This document shows positions 1 to 6,879 of a stretch of 28,214 nt of DNA, piece after piece; within the stretch, counting starts at the first letter, position 1; every line of letters starts with the position of its first letter. Position numbers and translations under genes: made by a program. The stretch covers positions 1 to 28,214 of IMG/VR virus record IMGVR_UViG_3300020436_000064. One strand, written 5' to 3'. The notes under the pieces are model-generated. The model searched no databases, had not been told where the DNA came from, and was given only the letters and a program-made list of their open reading frames with translations. This DNA is from a virus.

Positions 1-132
1 GCAGCAAAATTAAATAAAGGCGGCCAAAAAATCGATGCAATGGGAGATGGCGACGGTGATGTAGATGCTAACGATTTTGCTATGATTGAAAGAAAAGGCG
101 CTAAGAAAAAAGGTTGTAAGTATAAAAGGTAA
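1..132 (+). CDS. C-terminal fragment of small EF-hand/dockerin-like protein (5' end outside window)
   Basis: The first 43 codons of frame 1 are open to a TAA whose last A is also the first base of the next gene's ATG (TAATG). The visible peptide contains MGDGDGDVDANDF at about residues 14-26 of the fragment. This resembles the calcium-binding loop of EF-hand and dockerin repeats (DxNGDGxVNxxDF): acidic residues sit at loop positions 3, 5, 9 and 12, a glycine at 6 and a valine at 8, with the usual first Asp replaced by Met. The tail is very basic (KGAKKKGCKYKR). The gene start lies upstream, so total length and any signal sequence are unknown. Small proteins with one such loop occur near structural genes of marine phages, to my recollection. 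Calcium binding is an inference and the function is unknown. Confidence 0.6.
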   Translation, partial: AAKLNKGGQKIDAMGDGDGDVDANDFAMIERKGAKKKGCKYKR

Positions 133-449
133 TGGCCTTTAAAATAAAAGCTCCATACACAATAGATAATACTCCTGTGTATAGAGTAGAGTTTAAAGAC
201 CCAGCAGTCCATGGTGTTACATTAAATACTGGGTGTATTGTTATAAATAAAAACCTACCCAAGGATGTTGAGGAACAAACTATAAGTCATGAAAAAGTAC
301 ACACTGATCAAATAATGAGAGGTGATTTATATTATGATGACAAGTATGTTTATTGGAAAGGTAAAAAATATTTAAGATCTAAAATGAACGAGGGTGATAA
401 AAATTTACCCTGGGAAAAAGAAGCTTATGCCAAACAAAAAAAAATTTAG
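132..449 (+). CDS. Small HExxH zinc-metallopeptidase-like protein
   Basis: This 105-aa protein has a clear zincin signature, ISHEKVH, with the HExxH motif at residues 53-57. A second conserved-looking block, PWEKEAYAKQ, lies at residues 93-102, where E97 could be the third zinc ligand, as in gluzincins ending in a WExEA-type helix. There is no signal peptide or membrane segment. Its ATG overlaps the preceding stop (TAATG), and its 3' end overlaps the downstream holin-like gene by 23 bases, so the three are probably co-translated. By motif it is a minimal peptidase. Its place beside a holin suggests a lysis role such as peptidoglycan peptide cleavage, but a maturation protease or a protein acting on host proteins is equally possible. 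The motif is seen directly; substrate and activity are inferred. Confidence 0.7.
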   Translation: MAFKIKAPYTIDNTPVYRVEFKDPAVHGVTLNTGCIVINKNLPKDVEEQTISHEKVHTDQIMRGDLYYDDKYVYWKGKKYLRSKMNEGDKNLPWEKEAYAKQKKI

Positions 450-891
450 CGAAACAAAAGTCGGAGCGTTTTTAAGTAAAGCAGCTCCAGGTATATTAGG
501 TACTGTTGGTGATGTGTTACCAGACAGTGGTGTATTTGGTGTAGTAAAAAACTTAATACAAAAAGAACCTGATACGGTGTTGCCACCGGAAGATAAAGAA
601 AAAGCTATGAAGCTTTTAGAAATGGATATTGTAGAAATGAAAGAAGTATCAAAACGTTGGGCTGCAGATATGAAGTCTGATTCATGGTTAAGTAAAAACA
701 CTAGGCCTATGTCTTTAATATTTCTTACAGTTTCTATGGTTATATTAATATTATTAGATAGTTTTGAAATAGACTTTAGCGTTGCTGATGGCTGGGTACA
801 GTTGTTACAAACGCTTTTAGTTACTGTTTATGTGGCTTATTTTGGTTCACGTGGAGCGGAAAAATTTAAATCTATAGGTAATAATAAATAA
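427..891 (+). CDS. Holin-like membrane protein (GTA_holin_3TM type)
   Basis: The frame is open from 394, but the likely start is the ATG at 427 (MPNKKKFSETK), giving 154 aa. The N-terminal half is polar with one weak hydrophobic Gly/Ala stretch (residues about 12-30). It is followed by a charged helical segment ending in WAADMKSDSWLSKNTRP, then two clear membrane segments at about 95-114 (MSLIFLTVSMVILILLDSF) and 124-141 (VQLLQTLLVTVYVAYFGS), and a basic tail. The order of charged helix, SWLSKNTRP and paired membrane helices fits the 'holin of 3TMs' family described from gene transfer agents and many phages. Such proteins permeabilise the inner membrane at lysis. The gene overlaps the small metallopeptidase gene upstream, supporting a shared lysis function. 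Membrane topology is seen in the sequence; holin activity is inferred from the family pattern. Confidence 0.7.
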   Translation: MPNKKKFSETKVGAFLSKAAPGILGTVGDVLPDSGVFGVVKNLIQKEPDTVLPPEDKEKAMKLLEMDIVEMKEVSKRWAADMKSDSWLSKNTRPMSLIFLTVSMVILILLDSFEIDFSVADGWVQLLQTLLVTVYVAYFGSRGAEKFKSIGNNK

Positions 892-926
892 GTAAAGTAT
901 ATTAAAAATTAAATTAAATTAAAATT

Positions 927-1187
927 ATGAGTAAAGAAGTAAAAAAAATAACTGAAGAACAGTTAAAACAAATTCAAGAAGCACAAGCGCAAATGGCCGC
1001 GGTAATAAATCAAGTTGGAGCTGTTGAGGCTCAAAAGCAAGATATGCTAGCGCAGGTTCCAGTTCTTAAATCTAAAATGGATGAGCTTAAAAAAGAGCTA
1101 GAAGAACAATATGGCGCTATTAATATTAACGTGCAAGACGGGTCTTACGAAGAACTTCCTCAAGAAAACTTAAAAAAAGTTGACTAA
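927..1187 (+). CDS. Small coiled-coil protein, unknown function
   Basis: This 86-aa protein is almost entirely heptad-like: KKITEEQLKQIQEAQAQMAA, then a break around residue 33 (VGAVEAQKQ), then a second helix rich in Lys and Glu to about residue 62. It ends in a short acidic tail with INVQDGSYEELP. The helix-break-helix layout resembles a small prefoldin-like hairpin, but no family can be named. Similar small coiled-coil genes are common between lysis and packaging genes of marine phages, to my recollection. It follows a 35-base A/T-only leader containing three AAATT units with no Shine-Dalgarno site. Its stop overlaps the next gene's start (TAATG), indicating translational coupling. It has no membrane segment or signal peptide. 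Confidence 0.75.
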   Translation: MSKEVKKITEEQLKQIQEAQAQMAAVINQVGAVEAQKQDMLAQVPVLKSKMDELKKELEEQYGAININVQDGSYEELPQENLKKVD

Positions 1188-1414
1188 TGGAGTCTAATAT
1201 AAGAAAGATCAGTATTGGCGCTGACTATAAAAACGACGCTATGCACTATTCTATTGGCCAACAAGTTTATGGTGGTCACGAAATATCTTGCATATTGTTA
1301 GATTCAACTGATAGTTCTTATAATATTTATATAAAGAAAAACAATGAGGTATTGCCATGGAAGAAATTTAATTCTAACATGGCTATATCTGTTGAGTATG
1401 ATTTAGAATATTAA
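1187..1414 (+). CDS. Small conserved-looking protein, unknown function
   Basis: This is a 75-aa soluble protein beginning MESNIRKISIGADYKNDAM and containing MHYSIGQQVYGGHEISCILL, then NIYIKKNNEVLPWKKFNSN. Alternating hydrophobic residues suggest a small beta-rich fold. I do not recognise a family. The gene is held between two TAATG stop/start overlaps (with the coiled-coil gene upstream and the GroES-like gene downstream), so it is almost certainly translated as part of this chain. Codon usage is as AT-rich as its neighbours. There is no signal peptide or membrane segment. Confidence 0.7.
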   Translation: MESNIRKISIGADYKNDAMHYSIGQQVYGGHEISCILLDSTDSSYNIYIKKNNEVLPWKKFNSNMAISVEYDLEY

Positions 1415-2013
1415 TGAGAAGTATTCAAAACTTTATTATTACGCCTCTTAATAAAAGATATGAAAATGAATTAAGAGTTGGTAATAAAAAATTAATTATA
1501 AACACTTCAATAGAAGAGTTTGAGTTTATAAGTAGGTTTGCTAAAGTTATAGCAGTACCTACAGCATATCAAACAGAAATAAATGTTGGTGACATTATAG
1601 TTGTACATCATAATATATTTAGAAGATGGTATGATCAAAATGGAGAAGAAAGAAACTCTGCGTCTTATTTTAATGAAGACATGTATTTTGCTTCTCCTGA
1701 CCAAATATATTTATTTAATCAAAGTAATAAATGGAAAACATTTGGTGACTATTGTTTTATAAAACCAATAAAAGATAAAGACTTAGTTGGTATTATAAAA
1801 TATAATAACAATCAGTTAAAACAAAAAGGTTTAAAAACAGGAGATGTAGTAGGTTATCCACCGGGTAGAGAGTGGAGGTTTTTAATTGATGAAGAACTTT
1901 TATATTGTATGAAATCTAAAAATATCTTTGCTAAGTATGAACACAAAGGAAACGAAGTTGAATATAATCCACGCTGGGCAAAAGGCGGTGGACGAATTAA
2001 TAAAGGTTGCTAA
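1414..2013 (+). CDS. GroES-like co-chaperonin, apparently two tandem GroES-type domains
   Basis: This 199-aa protein resembles GroES/Hsp10 twice. In the first half, KLIINTS (26-32), KVIAVP (44-49), INVGDIIVV (56-64) and MYFASPDQIYLF (90-101) line up with the GroES blocks for the hydrophobic mobile-loop strand, the 'GxVlavG' strand, 'vkvGDkVlf' and 'yliMsesDILai'. In the second half, CFIKPI (114-119), LKTGDVVGYPPGREW (140-154) and LLYCMKSKNIFAKYE (162-176) repeat the pattern. Two fused GroES folds in one chain would resemble double-domain Hsp10 proteins known elsewhere. Phages such as T4 (gp31) encode their own co-chaperonin so the host GroEL can fold the capsid protein, which fits this position near head genes. 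The match is my own pattern reading, not a search. The start overlaps the previous stop (TAATG), and the 3' end overlaps the next gene by 77 bases. Confidence 0.55.
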   Translation: MRSIQNFIITPLNKRYENELRVGNKKLIINTSIEEFEFISRFAKVIAVPTAYQTEINVGDIIVVHHNIFRRWYDQNGEERNSASYFNEDMYFASPDQIYLFNQSNKWKTFGDYCFIKPIKDKDLVGIIKYNNNQLKQKGLKTGDVVGYPPGREWRFLIDEELLYCMKSKNIFAKYEHKGNEVEYNPRWAKGGGRINKGC

Positions 2014-2209
2014 AGAACCTATTGTAGATTCAGACGACGACATATCAGCTGATCGTTTAAAAAACGCTGCCGCTACTAAAAAGCTAGCAATATTTGATGC
2101 GTTTGAAATACTTAATCGTATACAAGAAGAAAAAGATATGTTAGAAGCTAAACCAAAAGAAGTTAAACAAAAAACTTTTAAAGGTTTTGCAGAAGGGAGA
2201 TCTAAGTAA
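1937..2209 (+). CDS. Putative terminase small subunit
   Basis: This 90-aa, mostly helical protein starts at ATG 1937 (MNTKETKLNIIHAGQK); a TTG at 1928 would add three residues. Notable blocks are AGQKAVDELIKVAKEP (residues 12-27), an acidic loop with SDDDISADRLKNAAATKK, and AIFDAFEILNRIQEEKDML, followed by a basic tail. I recall proteins with this ADRLKNAAATKKLAIFDA pattern directly upstream of large terminases in marine crAss-like and related phages. It overlaps the GroES-like gene by 77 bases in another frame, and its stop overlaps the large terminase start (TAATG). The small-subunit role (recognising packaging sites and regulating the large subunit) rests on position, size and composition. 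I cannot identify a DNA-binding helix-turn-helix with certainty. Confidence 0.6.
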   Translation: MNTKETKLNIIHAGQKAVDELIKVAKEPIVDSDDDISADRLKNAAATKKLAIFDAFEILNRIQEEKDMLEAKPKEVKQKTFKGFAEGRSK

Positions 2210-4434
2210 TGTATAAGCAAAGTTTATATAAAATATTAGAGGAACATATAAATCCTAAAGTAGTAAAAAGATTAAACAAATCTAAAAAATGGGAGTATGG
2301 TTACAACAAAGAATATGATGTAGTTGTAATAAGTAAAGATGGAACTATTGGAGATATATATGAAATACAAAATCTTAAAATAGCTTTACCAAAACAAAAA
2401 GATGTTTATAGATTTAAAAACAATAAATGGAGTAAGTTTGAATATCCAAAAGAGTTAAATAAAATAAAAACTGTTTTTGATTTTAAACAATATCCAGAAG
2501 ATTTTAAAGAACAATGGTATGATTACATCGATAATGAATTTACTCGTAGGGAAGAAGGTTTTTGGTTTTATAACAAAGACGTTCCTACTTACATTAGTGG
2601 TACTCATTACATGTACTTGCAGTGGTCTAAGATTGACGTCGGGGCACCAGACTTTAGGGAATCAAATAGATTATTCTTTATTTTCTGGGAAGCTTGTAAG
2701 GCAGATCCACGATCCTTTGGGATGTGTTACCTTAAGAATAGGCGGTCCGGGTTTTCTTTTATGGCCTCAGGAGAGGTGGTTAACTTGGCAACCATATCAA
2801 GTGACTCCAGGTATGGTATATTATCCAAGTCTGGACCTGATGCAAAGTCCATGTTCACAGATAAGGTGGTACCCATATCAGTTAATTACCCCTTCTTTTT
2901 CAAGCCGACCCAGGACGGAATGGACCGTCCAAAGACCGAGCTTGCCTACCGTGTCCCAGCCAGTAAATTTACCAGACGTAAACTTACCGCCGCCACCACC
3001 GATGAAACCTTACAAGATACCCTCAAGGGACTTGATACCACTATCGACTGGAAGAACACCGGTGATAACTCCTACGACGGTGAGAAACTCAAACTCCTCG
3101 TTCATGATGAGTCGGGGAAGTGGGAACGCCCCAACAACATCCTCAACAACTGGAGGGTCACCAAGACCACGTTACGATTAGGTAGTAGAATAGTTGGAAA
3201 ATGCATGATGGGTTCAACAAGTAACTCATTAGATAAAGGAGGTGATAACTTTAAAAAATTATACTATGATTCCGATGTTACTAAACGAAACGCCAACGGA
3301 CAGACTCGTTCGGGACTCTATTCTTTGTTCATACCTATGGAATGGAACTACGAAGGATACATCGATACTTATGGCATACCTGTATTCGATACACCTAGAA
3401 CAAAAACAGTTGGCCCAGATGGGTATGAAATTACACTAGGAGTTATTGATTATTGGCAAAATGAAGTTGATGGTTTAAAACAAGATCAAGATGCTTTAAA
3501 CGAGTTTTATAGACAGTTTCCTCGTACAGAAAAACATGCATTTAGAGATGAAACAAAAGCTTCATTATTTAATTTAACAAAGCTTTATGAGCAAATAGAT
3601 TATAATGAAGAAGTTTTAGCAATGAGTCCTTTAGTTACACAAGGTAATTTTCAATGGGAAAATGGAATAAAAGACACTAAAGTAATATTTATGCCAAGTA
3701 AAAACGGTAGATTTAATATTAGTTGGGTTCCAAACAAAAATTTGCAAAACAATATTATTTTAAAAAATAATACAAAATATCCTGGTAATGAGCACATAGG
3801 TGCTTTTGGTTGTGATAGTTACGATATATCAGGTACAGTAGACAAAAAAGGTTCTAAAGGTGCATTACATGGTTTAACAAAGTTTAGCATGGAAGACGCG
3901 CCTCCTCATCATTTCTTTTTAGAATATATAGCTAGACCACAAACAGCTGATATATTTTTTGAAGATGTTTTAATGGCTTTAGTATTTTACGGCATGCCGT
4001 TATTAGCAGAAAATAATAAACCAAGATTGCTTTATTATTTAAAAAGAAGAGGATATAGAGGCTACTCTATGAATAGACCTGATAAAGTTTGGAATAAGTT
4101 ATCAGCTACTGAAAAAGAAGTAGGTGGTATACCAAACTCAAGTGAAGATATAAAACAAGCTCACGCCGCTGCTATTGAGATGTATATAGAAAATTATGTA
4201 GGATACGGTAACGATGGTTATGGTGATATATATTTTCAACGTACTCTTGAAGACTGGGCTAAATTTAATATAAACAATAGAACTAAGTTTGATGCAGCAA
4301 TTAGTTCGGGGTTAGCTATAATGGCTTGTAATAAAAATAAATACAAACCAGTTGCTGATTTTAAAAGACAGGTAGTACCTTTGGGTTTTAAAAAATACAG
4401 TAACTCTGGTTATACTTCAAAAATTATAGAATAA
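2209..4434 (+). CDS. terL: Terminase large subunit (packaging ATPase-nuclease)
   Basis: This 741-aa protein is the DNA-packaging motor. The ATPase domain shows a deviant Walker A region, KNRRSGFS (residues 176-183), without the classical GK[ST] lysine. A Walker B motif with the catalytic carboxylate follows, KLLVHDES (295-302, D300-E301). GKCMMGSTSN nearby fits the coupling motif (motif III). The RNase H-like nuclease half shows candidate acidic metal ligands at D536 (GAFGCDSYD), E601 (MPLLAENNK) and D695 (TKFDAAISSG). The length is large for TerL but usual for crAss-like phages. It starts in a TAATG overlap with the putative small subunit and is followed directly by the portal ATG. Unusually, about 2605-3172 uses mainly G/C-ending codons while the rest of the gene is AT-rich (see findings). 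Family assignment is secure; individual nuclease residues are inferred by spacing. Confidence 0.92.
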   Translation: MYKQSLYKILEEHINPKVVKRLNKSKKWEYGYNKEYDVVVISKDGTIGDIYEIQNLKIALPKQKDVYRFKNNKWSKFEYPKELNKIKTVFDFKQYPEDFKEQWYDYIDNEFTRREEGFWFYNKDVPTYISGTHYMYLQWSKIDVGAPDFRESNRLFFIFWEACKADPRSFGMCYLKNRRSGFSFMASGEVVNLATISSDSRYGILSKSGPDAKSMFTDKVVPISVNYPFFFKPTQDGMDRPKTELAYRVPASKFTRRKLTAATTDETLQDTLKGLDTTIDWKNTGDNSYDGEKLKLLVHDESGKWERPNNILNNWRVTKTTLRLGSRIVGKCMMGSTSNSLDKGGDNFKKLYYDSDVTKRNANGQTRSGLYSLFIPMEWNYEGYIDTYGIPVFDTPRTKTVGPDGYEITLGVIDYWQNEVDGLKQDQDALNEFYRQFPRTEKHAFRDETKASLFNLTKLYEQIDYNEEVLAMSPLVTQGNFQWENGIKDTKVIFMPSKNGRFNISWVPNKNLQNNIILKNNTKYPGNEHIGAFGCDSYDISGTVDKKGSKGALHGLTKFSMEDAPPHHFFLEYIARPQTADIFFEDVLMALVFYGMPLLAENNKPRLLYYLKRRGYRGYSMNRPDKVWNKLSATEKEVGGIPNSSEDIKQAHAAAIEMYIENYVGYGNDGYGDIYFQRTLEDWAKFNINNRTKFDAAISSGLAIMACNKNKYKPVADFKRQVVPLGFKKYSNSGYTSKIIE

Positions 4435-6849
4435 ATGAATGGTGTTGACACTAATTATCTAAGTGGCTTTCCTAGTCAGGTGGTACCTTTTGAGGAAAAG
4501 AACACATATGAATACGGCTTGAAAGTAGCTAGAGCTATTGAAAACGAATGGTTTAGTAATAATAGGTATGGTAGCGGTAGCGTTAGATATGGTCTATATA
4601 AAACTAATTATTCTGAATATCACAATAGAAGACTTTATGCTAGAGGCGAGCAATCAATACAAAAGTATAAAGATGAGTTAGCTATAAACGGTGATTTATC
4701 TTATTTAAATTTAGACTGGAAGCCTGTTCCTATTATATCTAAGTTTGTTGATATAGTAGTAAATGGATTAGCTGATAGAGATTATGATATAAAAGCTTAT
4801 TCACAAGACCCTGATTCACAAAAGAAAAGAACTGATTATGCAACTGCTTTAATGCGTGATATATCTGCTAGAGATTATTTAAGAAAAGCAAAAGATATAT
4901 TAGGTATAGATTTATATTCTACTCAACATAAAGAAAATTTACCTGAAAACAAAGAAGAATTATCTTTACACATGCAGCTTAATTATAAGCAAAGTATAGA
5001 AATAGCTGAAGAAGAGGTAATATCTAATGTATTAGCTAAAAATAAATTTGAACAAACTAAAAAAAGAATATTACAAGATTTAGTAGTGCTGGGTATTGGC
5101 GCTGTTAAAACTAATTTTAATACTTCAAACGGTGTAACCGTAGAATATGTAGATCCAGCTGAGTTAGTTTATTCTTATACAAAAGATCCTAACTTTGAAG
5201 ACTTATATTATGTTGGTGAAGTTAAAATGATAAGTATAGCTGAGCTTAAAAAACAATTTCCTTATTTAACAGATGCTCAGTTAAAAGAAATAGAAAAGTT
5301 TCCAGGTGAACAAAATTATTTAAGAAACTGGAATGAAGCACCAGATGTAGTTGCTGTTATGTTTTTTGAGTACAAAACATATATGGATCAGGTGTTTAAA
5401 ATTAAAAAGACAGATCAAGGTTTAGAAAAAGCTCTTGAAAAACCAGATACATTTAACCCTGAAGAAAACAATAACTTTGATAGAGTTTCAAGATCTATAG
5501 AGGTTTTATTTACTGGTGCTAAAGTATTAGGTATAAATGATATGATTCAGTGGAAGTTATCTGAAAATATGTCTAGACCTTTTGCTGATAGTACAAAAGT
5601 ACATATGAATTATTCTATTTGTGCGCCACGTATGTATCACGGTAGAATAGAGTCTATTGTAAGTAGAATAACTGGGTTTGCTGATATGATACAGTTAACA
5701 CATTTAAAACTACAACAAGTAATATCGCGTATGGTACCAGATGGTGTATATGTAGATGTAGATGGCTTAGCTGAAGTTGATTTAGGTAATGGTACAAACT
5801 ATAATCCACAAGAAGCATTAAACATGTATTTTCAAACTGGTAGTATAGTTGGTAGAAGTTTAACTCAAGAAGGTGATCCTAACAGAGGTAAAGTTCCAAT
5901 ACAAGAACTGAGAACATCAAATGCTGGGGCTAAACTACAAAGTCTTATACAAACTTATCAATACTATTTACAAATGATAAGAGACGTGACCGGATTAAAT
6001 GAAGCTAGAGACGCTAGTACTCCAGACCCAGACGCGTTAGTAGGACTACAGAAACTAGCTGCTTATAATTCTAATGTGGCAACTAGACATATATTACAAG
6101 CTGGTTTATATTTAGCTGTTAGAACTGCAGAAAATATATCGCTTAGAATAGCCGATTGTTTAGACCATGAGTTGTTGGCTCAGTCTTTAAAATCATCTAT
6201 TAGTACTTTTAATGTAGGTACGTTAGATGAAATACAACATTTAAACCTTCATGACTTTGGTATTTATTTAGAACTAGAACCAGATGAAGAAGAAAAAGCT
6301 ATGTTAGAAAAAAGTATACAAATAGCTTTACAGAGTGGTGGTATTAATTTAGAAGACGCAATTGATATTAGAGAAATAAAAAATATTAAACTAGCTAATC
6401 AATTATTAAAACTAAGACGTAAACAAAAACAAGCTCAAGAGCAACAACAGCAACAAGCCAATATACAAATGCAAGCTCAAGCTAATGCTAAAGCAGCTGA
6501 GTCTGCGGCTATGTCTGAAGTTCAAAAACAAGAAGCTATAGCACAAACACAATTACAAATTGAACAAGGTAAGTCTCAATTTGAAATACAAAAGCTAGAA
6601 AAAGAAGCTCAAATTAAAAAAGAGTTAATGCAGATGAAGTATCAGTTTGACATGAAGTTGGCTGAAATGGATATGTTAGCAAGACAAGAAAAAGAAAAAG
6701 AAATAGAAGATCGTAAAGATCAAAGAACAAAGATTCAAGCTACACAACAAAGTGAAATGATTTCACAAAGAAATAATGATTCACAACCTATTGACTTTGA
6801 AACTAATGAACAGTTACCAGGTGGTTATGATTTAGATCAATTTGTGTAG
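4435..6849 (+). CDS. Portal protein
   Basis: This 804-aa protein starts on the base after the terL stop (TAAATG). The N-terminal region contains FPSQVVPFEEKNTYEYGLKV, then YARGEQSIQKYKDEL and NGDLSYLNLDW (residues about 68-100) and KFVDIVVNGLADRDYDIKA, a pattern I associate with portals of crAss-like phages. The middle has typical portal blocks such as DMIQLTHLKLQQVISRM and an AGAKLQSLIQTYQYY helix followed by RDVTGLNEARD. From about residue 661 to 790 the chain is a long Gln/Lys/Glu-rich coiled coil, starting RKQKQAQEQQQQQ, then an acidic tail. Portals form the dodecameric ring at one capsid vertex through which DNA is pumped and where the neck attaches. The size matches crAss-like portals (about 800 aa). 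The C-terminal coiled coil could be the portal barrel, reaching into the head. Confidence 0.88.
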   Translation: MNGVDTNYLSGFPSQVVPFEEKNTYEYGLKVARAIENEWFSNNRYGSGSVRYGLYKTNYSEYHNRRLYARGEQSIQKYKDELAINGDLSYLNLDWKPVPIISKFVDIVVNGLADRDYDIKAYSQDPDSQKKRTDYATALMRDISARDYLRKAKDILGIDLYSTQHKENLPENKEELSLHMQLNYKQSIEIAEEEVISNVLAKNKFEQTKKRILQDLVVLGIGAVKTNFNTSNGVTVEYVDPAELVYSYTKDPNFEDLYYVGEVKMISIAELKKQFPYLTDAQLKEIEKFPGEQNYLRNWNEAPDVVAVMFFEYKTYMDQVFKIKKTDQGLEKALEKPDTFNPEENNNFDRVSRSIEVLFTGAKVLGINDMIQWKLSENMSRPFADSTKVHMNYSICAPRMYHGRIESIVSRITGFADMIQLTHLKLQQVISRMVPDGVYVDVDGLAEVDLGNGTNYNPQEALNMYFQTGSIVGRSLTQEGDPNRGKVPIQELRTSNAGAKLQSLIQTYQYYLQMIRDVTGLNEARDASTPDPDALVGLQKLAAYNSNVATRHILQAGLYLAVRTAENISLRIADCLDHELLAQSLKSSISTFNVGTLDEIQHLNLHDFGIYLELEPDEEEKAMLEKSIQIALQSGGINLEDAIDIREIKNIKLANQLLKLRRKQKQAQEQQQQQANIQMQAQANAKAAESAAMSEVQKQEAIAQTQLQIEQGKSQFEIQKLEKEAQIKKELMQMKYQFDMKLAEMDMLARQEKEKEIEDRKDQRTKIQATQQSEMISQRNNDSQPIDFETNEQLPGGYDLDQFV

Positions 6850-6879
6850 ATTTTTTTATTAATTTTATATTATTTTATT

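Noticed and set aside
405-701. Antisense frame of about 98 codons over the holin-like gene
   Set aside because: It is antisense to a well-supported gene, has no plausible leader, and its product is a low-complexity Ser/Phe/Thr-rich shadow.
1900-2220. Antisense frame of 106 codons over the small terminase region
   Set aside because: It lies opposite two overlapping + strand genes that are linked by stop-start overlaps. The product is Ser/Phe-rich with no motif.
2477-3181. A 234-codon frame on the + strand overlapping the large terminase in another frame
   Set aside because: It spans the GC3-rich island, where stop codons in the alternative frame become rare. The product is a Pro/Ser/Thr-rich string without a recognisable motif, so composition explains it.
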